Assembly (NCBI GenBank): GCA_963971285.1
Contig: OZ020253.1
Span: 124,001-188,000, forward strand
From: Astropecten irregularis
Lineage: Eukaryota; Echinodermata; Asteroidea; Paxillosida; Astropectinidae
Direction: 5' to 3'
Length of the DNA: 64,000 nt
Shown piece after piece: positions 11,601 through 24,100 of this stretch (positions are counted from its first letter, which is position 1; every line of letters begins with the position of its first letter). Under the pieces are notes generated by a model, which saw only the letters and a list, made by a program, of their open reading frames with translations, did not search any database and was not told where the DNA came from. The position numbers and the translations under genes are program-made.

Positions 11601-13164
11601 ATTAACGATCGTGATGCTGAGGAGCTCTCTGATATGATGGCTGGTATACCAAGTAGACCAGCAAGCATGGCCAGGTAAATAAATATCTAATGTTTCTCTG
11701 TTCATTCTTCTGACAGTGTTTCTTGATCTCGTGCACTTTCCAAGTCTTGTAAAATTGCCAGTGATAAGGCATTTTGCATTTGTCTTGCTTGCTAAAGTAA
11801 TACATCTACATGTACCGGTACATCTATTTCAATTTGTTGAACTGTGTACAAGGATGTGTGAGCTTAATAGATAAAAAGTACGGGACATGTACACAGGGAT
11901 ATGAAATGTAAGGAATAACATTAATTACGGTATATAGGGCATTGGGGCATATGATGAAGAGGAGTGCTCTTCAGTCCATAACAATGAACATGTGCACAAA
12001 TATGGACAAGGAAATGCTCGGAAAAGCTTGCACAAAACAAACAGTCAGATTGAAGCAAGGCCTAATTATCAGTTATTTAACAAACGATTTACATTAGTTA
12101 ATTGATGTTGGCATTTCTGTGTGATTAATTTCATCTTCAGTCATTTACAATGGAATTCTGCCTAATTTGCAAATTTAATTGTTTCTATAACCTGCAAAGC
12201 TTCCCCGAGTCTGTGCATAGATAGATTTATGCATCAAGAAACACCCTGAGAAAAGACAGGTAAAATAAGGCGATGGTCACCATGCAATGCATACACAGCA
12301 CTATTGTGAAAGTGATGTTTACTAGTGAAGCACATGATGACCATGATATGCACTATTATAAGCACTGTGTACGTGCACTGTATTCAGATCGGATCGAGGA
12401 CACAGGAGGATGAATGAATTACAATGAAACCATTCTTGTCCTCAAATGGACTTCTTTTGCACATTGATACACTTCACGGTTCGGAATGGTGCTTCACCAA
12501 CATTTGCTCACTGCACTCAGACTGTTCAGGAATCAATCCTTAATCTTATAGAAAAGAAAATATTTGGCTGGAAATATTACATGTACAGTAGTATACCTGA
12601 GACTTGTGCAGTCCTTTTGGTCAAATTACTCAACGTTTCAAAAAGCGATTATGCTCTGTTCATCCTCTGCAAAAGAAAGAGAAAAATTGTGAGACTTTGG
12701 AAGATTTTTGAAGTATATGAGATCAGATTTGCGGTAAACACTGTGTAATGGCATGTGTGCTGTTGTTTAAGTCTGTGTAGCTCTGAGAAAGTACCGGAGG
12801 TTTAACTCGACATTTCAAACAGATTCTTTGTTTGTCATCGGGAGAAGAATGGTCTTTAGTACTTCCACCATGCATAGCTTCAAGTCTCACAGTGTATGCT
12901 ACATTTATCAGCTGGCCGGGTCTCCATTTTCATTATAACAGTTATACACAAATTGATAACCGGATTTCTTTTCCTTTACTTTGTGGCAGCGTTGGTGGAT
13001 CCAGCAGACCTCACACTGGATCTAAGACGCGGACCAGTTCAGCTATGTCCAGAAGATCTGCTCAATCACAGATGGGTAGTGCAGGGAAACGGACGGGCAG
13101 CGGACAGAGAAACAAGTCATCACCACAGCAACACATCTCAGAAGATGCTGAAGATGTCGTTTGA
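8674..13164 (+). CDS. Multi-pass membrane protein of unknown family
   Basis: I joined five coding exons in frame: 8674-10420, 10695-10808, 10945-11147, 11583-11674 and 12990-13164, giving 776 residues. A 5' UTR acceptor (tttattgcag) precedes the exon at 8607. The first exon encodes a charged cytosolic-type N-terminus and then about eight hydrophobic segments near residues 84-108, 161-186, 201-222, 243-267, 320-340, 342-361, 367-390 and 405-432. The loop between segments 3 and 4 has two cysteines (about 224 and 238) and an NET glycosylation sequon, which suggests it is lumenal or extracellular. After residue 432 comes a helical, charged domain, then an acidic and Gln-rich stretch, then a Ser/Arg-rich disordered tail ending EDAEDVV. 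The large single exon followed by small exons is unusual beside its neighbours. I do not recognise the family; channel, receptor or scaffold are all possible. Confidence 0.85.
11318..11354. repeat. (AAAT)n microsatellite
   Basis: Tetranucleotide runs of aaat/agat in an intron of the membrane-protein gene. Confidence 0.6.
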
Positions 13165-13351
13165 AGACAGAAGACATATCAGCTGTTGGAGAATTCAAAA
13201 GTTAACTTTCTTTAATTTCTTCAAGTCATAACTCTTCTTTGAATCTTTCATCTTTCTTTATATGTTTTTTAAACCTGCTTTTTTTTTACATTGTCTAAGT
13301 TATTCACCTCTTTAAGGATATTGAACAAAAACATTCCTTTGCAGTTGTTTG

Positions 13352-13357
13352 AATAAA
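13352..13357 (+). promoter_or_regulatory. Polyadenylation signal AATAAA
   Basis: The first canonical hexamer after the stop of the multi-pass membrane protein, about 190 bases downstream. It gives a short 3' UTR. Confidence 0.5.
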
Positions 13358-13551
13358 TGCAGATGTATATATAGTATCACAATACAATGTATCATTATTC
13401 ATTATTATTAATGATTTGCTCATGCATCTCATTAGCATTCATGAATGATTCATGAATAGCTCTTTCAGAGTGGCTGTTCATTGAGTCTGTGTTTGTAAGG
13501 TCAAAACATGATTGGGGTCTTGAGCTGACAGTCCAGCAGTCATTTTTTAAT

Positions 13552-13575
13552 TACATGTACATGTACATGTACATG
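13552..13575. repeat. (ACATGT)n self-complementary microsatellite
   Basis: Four tandem copies of a palindromic hexamer-like unit. Confidence 0.6.
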
Positions 13576-13625
13576 CATCAAGTGCAATGTAAGATTAGCT
13601 GATTCTACTGAGATGTCAGTCCATT

Positions 13626-13747
13626 TCAATGCAAGACTTTTGAGAATGTCAACAGCGCACGTGCACGCAATTGTGAGCTTTGGCGCACATGCTCACAATT
13701 GCGTGCGCTGTCGACATGAAGACCGATTCTCAAAAGTCTTGCATTGA
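13626..13747. mobile_element. Near-perfect 122-bp hairpin element
   Basis: The left arm, beginning tcaatgcaagacttttgag, and the right arm, ending ctcaaaagtcttgcattga, are inverted copies. The match continues through gcgcacgcaattgtgagc almost to the centre. This is probably a palindromic MITE. It lies downstream of the poly(A) signal of the membrane-protein gene. Confidence 0.65.
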
Positions 13748-14609
13748 TTTCTCTACCTTGATTGCCTAAATGACATTTGAAGTTTTGTAGACTAGTACTA
13801 AGCATTAGGTTTAATTACAGGGACAATTTTGCCAGCTATTAAGTCTAGTCCAAGTGTCTGTATCTGGACTCAAGATACATCTCTTCAAAATCCAATAAGG
13901 TGCCATTGCAACGACACCATTGAATTTGTTTGGTCTTGGGTAATTAGATAAATAATCATAACAATTAGAAATAACTCCATTCTGAAGCTGACTTGTCTAT
14001 TTGGAATTGTACACAAAAATCTATCCTTCAATAACTGTTGAAGATGGGAAATATGAAAAAGCTTTGATTTCATTGTAGTTTGTTGGTATTACAGAACATG
14101 GCTACTATTTAATGCAAGATCAAAAGTGAAAATGACACTTACATTATGCTATAAGATACAGCAAATTGAACATTTGGTGCTCATGATGTGAATTTTGTTT
14201 CAATTATAATCCCTCCGCAACAGAAAAATAGGTGCCTGTCTATAATTAAAGTGTTCAGTATTCAAATCAATTGCAGAAGGCCGTCCACACTTTCTAATGG
14301 TTTATGTTAATTCAAATTTTGTAAATTTTAGCAAATATTCTGTATATATTGAAATACTGATGACAAATTATTTTTTGTAGTTATTGCATATGAATCAATC
14401 AAGTTTGTATATTTTCAGAGGTATTAATGATTCTGCTTATACATATATTTTTTATTAATTATACAATTAGTACAAGGTAGTGTAGTATGCTATCATTAGG
14501 GGAATACATGTATTTGGATGGTCCGGTAAAAACCTGATCATTATTTTCCAATTAAGCACCTAACAATGAAACACACCTGTGAAAGTATGAGCTCACCTGG
14601 CTGCTTGAG

Positions 14610-15206
14610 TTACAAGATAGTAGACCAACTCTGTTTTTCACCTGAAAGAAAAAAGAAAAAGAAAGAAGGGAAAGAGACCATTTCAGACAGACATTTTAAC
14701 ATGATTGTATACATACCGTCTTTAATTTGGGATAATTTGACAGCTCGAACCTTTCCTGCAATCACAAATATAGGACTGTATACTATGCCTCTTAAAGGTT
14801 CTTGTAGCTCCACATAATGTTGATCATCACTTAAGTCACAAAATTCCAATAAACTGACAAATTGAAGTGTCAACAGTGCGGAAAACAAATTGCCTATTGC
14901 TGCATCTATAATGTATCATTGTATGGCCAAAACAAACCTGTAAAACTCACTTTTCAGATCTGCTATCCCAGTGTTACACCATGATGGAAGGGCATAGTTG
15001 AAGGCCATGGTAAAAGTTCTCTTCCAAAGGTTTGAAAAATGTATTTCAAATGGCATAAATGGTCCAGCTTTTTTATTGCCTGCGGTTTGCTGGTGAAACG
15101 ATTCAAATGTATGTACAGTGTACTTGTTTGTAAACCAAAAATTAACAAAACATAAAGAAACGAAAACAATATTAAAACAAAAAAACCAAGATTCTTTGTC
15201 TTTCAT
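14610..15206 (-). CDS. Tentative small membrane protein, three exons
   Basis: Model: exon 1 15206-14951 (ATG start, donor gtgagt), exon 2 14755-14717 (acceptor tttgtgattgcag, donor gtatgt), exon 3 14641-14610 (acceptor after a long C/T tract, stop TAA). The frames join exactly, for 108 residues. The product starts MKDKESWFFCFNIVFVSLCF, a signal anchor or membrane span. It continues with a soluble stretch including FMPFEIHFSNLWKRTFTMAF and ALPSWCNTGIADLK, and ends QSWSTIL. Alternatively, 15089 is an internal acceptor (ttcaccag) and these are the last exons of a larger gene whose upstream exons I could not find in 15210-18150. No family is recognised. Confidence 0.35.
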
Positions 15207-15541
15207 TTATATCTACTTCTTCAAGGTATTAAACATCACTGGCCATGTTGGTTTTTTGTTAATAGAAACATTAATTTCAATTAAATAATAACATATTCAC
15301 ATCATGTGTAGTACATTAACTCAACACTCCCCATTCACTGAAATAGCTCAGTCCCAATTTGCAACAATCTACATGATTATTGAAGTTGTCGTCATCCCAC
15401 AGGATTTTGACATCTTGTCTGCTATCATGTCATCCTGAGATATAGGATCTCAACTCATATAGCACTACTAGAATGCCATACTTATCAATAAACAAACTCA
15501 ATTGATCTTTTAATACACTAAAAAGTGAATAAGTCATTGAC

Positions 15542-15617
15542 TGGAGTTGGACTCGAATCTGCAACATGCGGAATACTGTCCTGGTGGTCCAGTGCTCTAC
15601 CAACTGAGCTATCCACC
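15542..15617 (-). mobile_element. tRNA-like SINE head
   Basis: On the minus strand an A box (tagctcagttggtagagc) and a B box (gattcgagtcc) are correctly spaced. The ends do not pair as an acceptor stem. It directly abuts the MITE at 15633. Confidence 0.55.
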
Positions 15618-15632
15618 CTATGTAACTGTCAA

Positions 15633-15820
15633 TATGGGCGATTCACAATAGTGCACCACCATGAGTTTGTGACGCTTTGCCCAATCACAATTCTGGAAAT
15701 AAATTTTGTAGACAAACTGCACATCTTTCCACATGTGCAGTTTGTCAAAAAAATTAATTCCGCGCATTTTGATTGGCGTTGCAAACACATGGTGGTGCAC
15801 TATATTGTGAATCACCCGTA
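15633..15820. mobile_element. 188-bp palindromic MITE, copy 1 of 2
   Basis: Ends gattcacaatagtgcacca and its inverse tggtgcactatattgtgaat. The inner arms also pair (gacaaactgcacat with atgtgcagtttgtc). The second copy is at 39030-39196, with the same end and centre motifs. Confidence 0.7.
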
Positions 15821-15989
15821 TTACCTTTGTTCGTTTGGCAGTCAGATGATGATTAATCTTTAAATAGTTAATTACTTTCAAATACTTGTACCCCTAACAA
15901 AGCAACTTTTTGCTATTTGGCCAACCACACTTCTACATTATCCACTGCAATTATGCAAGGTTCGCCCATATTCATATAATACTGTTTAC

Positions 15990-16213
15990 CATAAAAAACA
16001 AATGAATGAAATGCTGTGCTAAAGAAGGTTCATTCTTCACAAGAAGACAACAGCCTAAGACATGTAAGTATATGTAACCCACTCATGTCAACTGGACAAG
16101 ATGTCCATAGATGCCACCATTTTGCATGTAGGCACCATCTGGATTCAACAAATTTTCAAAATTATACCCCTCCCCAGGACACGGATCACTGTCGCTGGAT
16201 CATCTCAACAAAA
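15990..16213 (+). mobile_element. Dispersed repeat, truncated copy
   Basis: From about 15990 to the gcctta end, this closely matches the right two thirds of the element at 25851-26196 in the same orientation. Shared blocks include actggacaagatgtccatag and aaaattatacccctcccc. The left terminal part is absent. Confidence 0.65.
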
Positions 16214-18150
16214 TATGGTCGCCTTAGCCAACACTCTTAGTTAAGCAATACTTGATAGACCAGGCTACATGCTGGATATTCCACATACTACTAGCCAAGA
16301 ATAGCTAGCCAATACTTTAACAATACCTGATAGATAAATCACACACTACAAGGAATAATACCAGTATTCAAATCAATATATGCAGAAAACTATTGCTATA
16401 ATCCAACTCTCAATATCATTAATGCTTGCACAAAGACTCTTCTCTTCACAACAAATTGTGAACCCTCACGAATATGCATGCTACAAGCTTATATGTATTT
16501 ACAATGGCCAGCATGATTAAAAAACAACAGCAGTAGCAGTGACAAATCTGTCACAGATATGTTCATTTATAGGTCAGAGTCAAGGGATTGTAAGAAGTAA
16601 GCCAAAGTGGCCAGACCCTGTTTTTAACTTGAGTGATCACCGCTGATTAGACTACCCACCCCCTGTTCAGTACACACTGCATGTTAGTCTGTTCAGTCTC
16701 TAGTCTATTCCATCCTCCATCTTCATACCATATATACACAAAGTTTAACCACTGTGATCAGTGAGAACTAATTAAGACATCACAGAAAGACCAAACCAAG
16801 CATTACAATACTTGAAAATAATTAAGTATTCATAGTATCATTACCACAAGACTATATACAAAGTTCATTACTACTGCTATAAAAAATAGAGGTCCCAATT
16901 AACAATATATCTATGTATACATTTGACTTCCTACAGAGAAGCACCATTAGAAGGGAAGACTAAACAAACAGAAAGTGAATTTGTCCAATTGTATCCAGGT
17001 TTCCATGCCATAAGTCATCACGTTTTCAACTTATTATGAAATGAATGCTCAATCTTCATTCGACCAATATAAAGTACCCAGAACTTAAAAACATACAATA
17101 CTTCAGAAGTAACTATTTCACTGAGCGTTTAACTACATGCTTATTCCAGTACTTTGGTATTTGTTTGATGTTTGTTTTTATTAGATAAAGTTCCCCATCA
17201 GATCAGAAAGTGTGGCAAGCGACTAGCACTGTTTACTCATTTACAAAACAAATTGGGTAGAATAACTAAACCATCTGCATGTTACATGGATGATGCAGAA
17301 TACAATACAATTATATTCCATGTGGGCGTACGAAGGAAGTCAACACTTTTCAGAAAAATATGACAGTTTGCAGGTAACCATAATGAAATAACTAACAAGA
17401 GATAAAAACTTTAATACTGGTCAGGCCCTGGCCATCAGACCTGAAATCCTCCACTTGTCAGCCTTGAACTTCACAACAACAGAGATGCCTAGCATCTAGA
17501 TACTGTCCATGATCAATGCAGGCTCAGTCTGTCAGTAATAGTGTATGACACAAGCAAGGGCTTGGAGTTGATATTTCAAGGCTTTTCAATGGCTGGGAAA
17601 TTCTCTCCTAACCTCAAATCAGGCAAATTTCCCGTCATTTTTTGGTTGAAATGCGACACCTATCATAAAAAGGATAAATCTAGATAATCTGCAAATGAAA
17701 ATCCTCAATAACCATGAAAACTCATTTAGTTTAACACGAATCCAAACTTTGCCTTGATTTTCTCATTGTAATAAATAACATTTAAGTTGGAGGTAATGAC
17801 TTCACAGGATCACAGGATCTTGCATATAGCTAGGCAAGGTAACTTGAAGAAAAAAAAGGTCAAGAATTCTAGACTTTCAAAACTGTGCCTTTTGTTAAAC
17901 TCTAAAAGCCCCTCTTTCCATTCTGATGCACGTCCTGAAAGTCTGCATTCTTTGCAATGACAGACCTAGGAATCCTTTTACAAGACTCAATGGTTATACA
18001 CACATTCACAATAATGTGCAGCCTTTGATTAGCAGAAATATGACCATAAACTGATAAAAACCCAATAATTGAAAAAAAAATCAAAGTAGGAGAGATTCAA
18101 AAATTAAAAGAAGAATTAAAGTTGAAGTTATAGTAAACCGCTTGAATTTG
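16214..18150. other. Region downstream of the threonine dehydratase gene, no gene seen
   Basis: AT-rich sequence holding the probable 3' UTR of the leftward threonine dehydratase. A minus-strand AATAAA (tttatt at 17177-17182) lies about 970 bases past the stop and could be its poly(A) signal. No convincing exon was found. Confidence 0.4.
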
Positions 18151-21100
18151 TTACATGCAGTGCGAGCCCCATATGACCTTCCCACTGGGGTAATGGTGCT
18201 TGAGTGCCCTGTACAGCTCATCAGAGTGCTCCTGGTCCCGTGTCTCTACCACACACTTGACCTGTTGAGAAAGACAGGGTTTCAGACCATTAAACTGCAT
18301 AGAGCAGTTGCCATGGCGACCTGATATTCGTGTAAAAGTTGGTCTGATTCACAAAAGGTTTCTTTGGACTTTTCATGGGTAACCGGACAGCTTTCTTTTT
18401 GCCTGTACAAATGACCAAAGCTTTTGTTGGTTGAAATGGTTGAAGAAGATTACCAAAAAAGCCAATAGCAAGCATCCAATGGCTGGGGAGGCAGGGGAGC
18501 AAAGGCAAGCCTACTTATTATAATTATTATTATTCATTTCTGGTAATGAAACCAAGGATTCCTCAAGTGCTCATAGGCATTGTAGCTCAAAAGCCTGACA
18601 AAAAGAAGTTTTAGAGGCAGGAGGAAAGATTAGTAATAATCTGGGTAAAACTTACAGAATCAGGTATAAGAACTGAAAACCAAATCCACTTGTGGACCAA
18701 ACTAGACTCAAACCCAGGCAGCCTGAGGTGGAAGGTGGGGAAAGAACCGATAAGCCAACCTGACCTACAGAGTCTCTATATTGTTTGTCGAGCTAAGCCA
18801 TAAAAAGCCTCCCAAATACATTACTTGATGTCCTACCTGAACATTGAAGATTTCACTCTTCAGAAACGCCCTCTCATGGAGAATGTCTTTGATACTGCCA
18901 AAACAAACCAACAAATGATAATAAATGAAATGCTAAAGACTGCTCATCAACCAATATAATGACCTGCTAGGATCGAAACGTTAGGACTTCCAGGAAGATA
19001 CTGCTTGGATCAAAACATCAGTCGCTAAACTCTCAAAGGCCTGTTATGATCCTCTTATGATCCTCCTCAAATGATCCTCTTATGACCAAAACAGCCAGCT
19101 CTCTTAACTCTAAGCATAAATTTGATAATTATGAATCCAATAGTCCAACAATGGATGTGCAAAAACAACTAAGGCAGAAATTCAGCAGATGGAATAGTAT
19201 CAATTCTAGGAGGTGGATTGTTACATCCTTGACCTTACCTGACGCCCATGTTACTGAGCATAGTGGTCAGCTCAGCAATGCCACCTGGCCGATCACTAAC
19301 AGTTACCACAAAGCGCATCAGACGGCCATCTGCAGCAAGACCTCTCTCCAGGACACGGCCCAAGACGGTTGTGTCAATGTTGCCACCACACAGCGGAATA
19401 GCCACCCTGCCATCAGAAAAATAATATCAGTTGGAGTTCAATTCAGTGTGAATTTTTATCTTTTCAACACACCGGCGCCTTCTACCACTCTACACATTTT
19501 ACTTACTTCTTGCCTTTGAGTTCAGGCAGCTTGTTTCCTATGAGAGCGGCTAGCCCACATGCACCGGCGCCCTCTACCACCGCTTTCTCCATCTCAATCA
19601 GCCTCAGAATGGACAGCGCAATCAGGTCCTCACTGCGGGAAGAGCAACCAACAAGAGAAGCAAGGTCACTTGAGGTCATGTGACTAGCTGAGCAGGTACT
19701 CAATAGATGACAGCATTGTCTTGCTGAATAAATATTTTGTACTTGGGCCGATTTCACAAAACCTTTAAATTAATCTTATACCTTTCTATTAAATATCACC
19801 ATAGTGACGTGTAGTGGTAGTGCAACATCGCACTTTGCTTAACAATTAAAGATCAATTCGCATTTAGGATAAATCAAATTTTTTGGTGAAACCAAGCTCT
19901 GATCATAAGTCTGCAAGTGCTTTAAGCCTACATCCTGCAACTCTTTGGACTAGGAGCCTTCCCTAAACCCCATGTCAAACGAGACAATTTTACAGGCAAC
20001 TTGGAGACAACCAAGTACACCACATACAAAAGGAACACACACCATCTTTTTCCTGACAGTTTCTCACTATCCCCTATGAAATTCCGTCAAGATTTTAAAG
20101 ATGAATGTTATAGCTTCTTGGAGATTGCTTGGATCTGATTGCCTGTAAATTTCCTTAAGTGACATGAGCTTAATGTGCCAGAGTGAAATTAAGACAAAAT
20201 CTGACTTCCTTCGGCATTTGGCAACAAATAAATTGATGGCACTTAGTGTTTCAATCCTGACTCCACTGACCTGACAACAACCATCTTGTCAACACACGTC
20301 CTAGCTGTTGCAAAGGCATTGACTCCAACAGTAGGCACAGCCAGACCTGCAGTGAACAAAATGAAATCAAAGTCTGTAATATTCAAGAATTCATAATCAT
20401 TGAAGGGTGAACAATGAAAGATCTTGCCAAGTGGTCAAAGCAACAGAGACGTTTCCATTTGTAGCTCTTTGTGGTTTACAGTGGTTTGGAGTACAGTTCC
20501 ACAAGTTGATTATTGCAATCCTAAAACTGGCAATTTTCAAAAAATTAATTATAGCCCATCGCTGTGACTCTCTATTGTCCTACCTATGCAAATTGTAAAA
20601 TCATTAGCATAATATAACCTGTGACCTACCGTCAGCCAATGAGGGGCCAGATTTAGTCCAGATGGGATGGCCGGCATCCAAGGCCGCAGAAAAACTGGGA
20701 CACTGTTCAGCTTCTACACCCTAATGCAAACACACAAATGATCAAAGAACACCTCCATGAGCTTCTTGATAAGTCTAGGGTCCAACTTATAGCACTAACA
20801 CAAACCAAAAATCTTCACAAAATCTGCTTGAAAATTGTGCAATAAATGCACAATAAATGCCCACTTTTTCTAGTGCAAATTAATGCCTATTATATGAAGC
20901 AATAACCACAATAGCTAAACAGATCGTCAAGTAAATTTAAGTCTGTACACAACTATTTTCTTTGTCTTCGGTGTTTCGCTATTTCATGTACTCACGATAA
21001 TTTGAGTTCGAGGTGATAGACTTTTCACAGCCAGTGCTACTCCAGCAATGAGACCTGCCCCTCCCACTGGAACGATAACGGCATCTAAGTCAGGGACCTG

Positions 21101-24100
21101 CTCAACAATCTCCAATCCCATGGTGCCTTGTCCTGATATGATGTGTGGGTTGTCGTACCTGAAAAAAATATTCAATCGTAAAGTTTTAAGAAATGTTTTA
21201 GTGAAAACTCTAGTATTTATTTCGGATAAACTCGCTCCATCCCCAATGGAAGAGTTGAATAGCACTACATGTCCAGTGAAATGCCACTACAATGAACACC
21301 ACTATACCGCACATCACATTCTGCCATACCCAACATCATCCTATGCTCTTAGTTTTAGTGTAAAAAACATACACACCTAACAGTTGTTTAAAAGCACTAT
21401 AACAAATGCCCACTACAACCAGTGAGATTAGACAATCTATGCGGGTCTCGCTATATTTCATTATATCGACATTCCACTGTATATTGTACCCACTTAAAAC
21501 TAATGTGCAATTGTCTTTCCTTACCACTTTCTGTATTTTGCTAAAACTAACGTTAAGTTACAGAATATGACACAGATAAGTCTAGCAGCAAATAGTGGAT
21601 TTATCATTACTGAGGTATTAAATGTCACTTACCCATTAATATACATCAGTCCTTTCCTCTTGCCAATTCGTATTGCATGGGTCTTGGACTACACAGAGAA
21701 AAAATAACAAATTCAAACTTTACCTCCTGAGTATTTAATTTTGCTTATAAAACAAATTAGACAGTGAATGCATCCTTCAGCTTTAATAGAATGTGTAATA
21801 ATCAATAATCAATTATAAGATAAGATTCATTTCTTTAATTTGAAAGTAACAATCAAAAAGTATAAACTTAAATCTTGTCTGCCTATTTTTTGTAACACTA
21901 TGTCCTGATAACGTGGGACAATGCCATGCTCATGTGAGCATTGTATGCTTTCTTTGAATGGTGATGTGTTTGCAACATGGCAGAGCAATGCTTGGCCAAA
22001 AGCAATCAGTTATGGAACTTGCAGCTTGTACTCATAGCAGTGAGTCCTATACCATAGGATCACCATTTGTATTATGAGTCATACTTTGCTTAGTAATTAA
22101 TGATGGATTCATGTTTAAGATCAGTCTTTTGTGAATTTCTCAAACCTACCTCGCCGAGATCTTGGCCGTGAATAATCACATTGGCTCCATTCTGTTTACA
22201 TCTATTGATCTTCATAATAGGGGCAATAATCGGCATGACAACAGTAACAGCAATACCTAGACTCTGGCCATGATAGGACAAGGCCAGGGCGTGGTTGCCC
22301 GCAGACGCAGCAATGACACCTGTCTTTTTCTGCTCCTAAGAATACAGGTTAATCAAAAAACAACTCTCTCAAATTTATACACAAAAACAATGAATAATTC
22401 CAACATCAACATAAAAAGCCAATTTCCATAAGCCCAAACCAATAAAATGGCCTGTTCCAGTTAAAAATATGAACAAAATTCCAAGTAGGTTGGCAATAAA
22501 ACACTTTTACTTTTGCATTTCACCTGATGGGCTCTGAAACATATGTGTATTCAATTCAAAATGCTAAGTGATGCAAACAAATCAACCTTCTGGAGTAAAG
22601 AGGATGGTAATTTGTAGCAATTGGCTAGAAATGAGTAAGGTAGGCATGGTAGGCAGTTTGGCAGGCCACAATACCAGGCATATTCAGTCACGAAACGGCA
22701 ACAAACTATTTGGGTTTTTTTGTCTACTGTAACCACTAACAATTTTTGTTCTGTTTTTTAAATATGCAGTACAATGACTGACCAGCTTGATTACAGGATT
22801 TACAGAAGCAACACAGCCCGAGTAAAGCCCAGGCTGGCCCGCACAGTGTTCGAGTTTATCTTCCTCACAATCTGTGTTAATGGGTAACAGCTGACTCCCA
22901 ATGACTAATCAAATAGGAGAAAATATTGTGTACAACTACAAGTTCTGGTTCAGTGATTCATACTCATCAGATTCTTCAGCACTTACAGAAGCAGACATTC
23001 AGTGCTTACAATCATCATTCTGTACTTACAGGGTTACATAGAGCCAACTAAAACAACTAACATTTTCTTGCTAAATGCTAATCCATGAAATGGGATTGTG
23101 TTACCACCGAATGTTCTGCTTCAGTAAGCGTCAATTCTATGCTTAAATTCTATATAAGCAGAGCCATGAAATTGGGCCCAGATGGAATGTATTTAATAGT
23201 GAAACAATGGATCTAAAGGAACTCAAAGTAGATTAATTCTAAAACAAGCGGGAAGGTAAAATGTTACCTCTGAGAGTGTCAAGAGAGTGTTCCGTGCTCC
23301 TCGCTCTTTGAAACTGCAAATAAATCACACAAACAGATACCATGACAACAACCATATTATCTTCAAAATAAATAGAACATGTTTCGACAATGTCTTGAAT
23401 GTAATAAGATTTCAATGATGGTTAGTGCATTATCCTCATCATGGAGCCGTATCCCAAATGCTCGGGCTACGGCTACAAATGACACACAAACCTATGGCAG
23501 CCACATCTGTTCTGATAAACTTGTGAGTTATTCACAACCACAGCAAGGGATTTGTAGCAAATCCTAATCCAGGACTACCTACAAAGCATGACTACAAAAT
23601 TGATTGTTTTGTTTTCCAACAAAACTACAGCAGCACAACAGGAGGTAGTATAGTGTGAAATGAATGCATCTGGGTCACATTCAATATTTAACAAGTTTAT
23701 TGCATACCTGCCAGTAGTCTGAAGGAAGTCTTTCTTGAAGTAAAGCTCCATTCCCACGATACTGGAAATTTGGGATTTCTGAAAAAAAAAAGACAAAAAA
23801 GATTATGAACCATATAATTAAAAATCATGATTAAAATATAATTCATGCACACAATATATTGGTCTGAGGACAAGTTTAGAGTATACTACACTGGATGACG
23901 TAGGATTTGTGAGTTTGAATGGATGAAGGATGTAGCTTGTTTGTAACAGGGTTGCACTATGCATGGGTTTGTAGAAAGCTTTTCGGTTACATGGTCCATC
24001 ATGTACATGTGGGCCTGGGTTGGAGCAGGTGTTTATAGGTCTAGAGCCTGGGTTGGAGCAGGTGTTTATAGGTCTAGGTATGCTTGGGAGATGGATGAGG

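Noticed and set aside
12446-12748. 100-codon open frame in an intron of the membrane-protein gene
   Set aside because: No splice signals, family similarity or coding-like composition; chance opening in AT-rich DNA.
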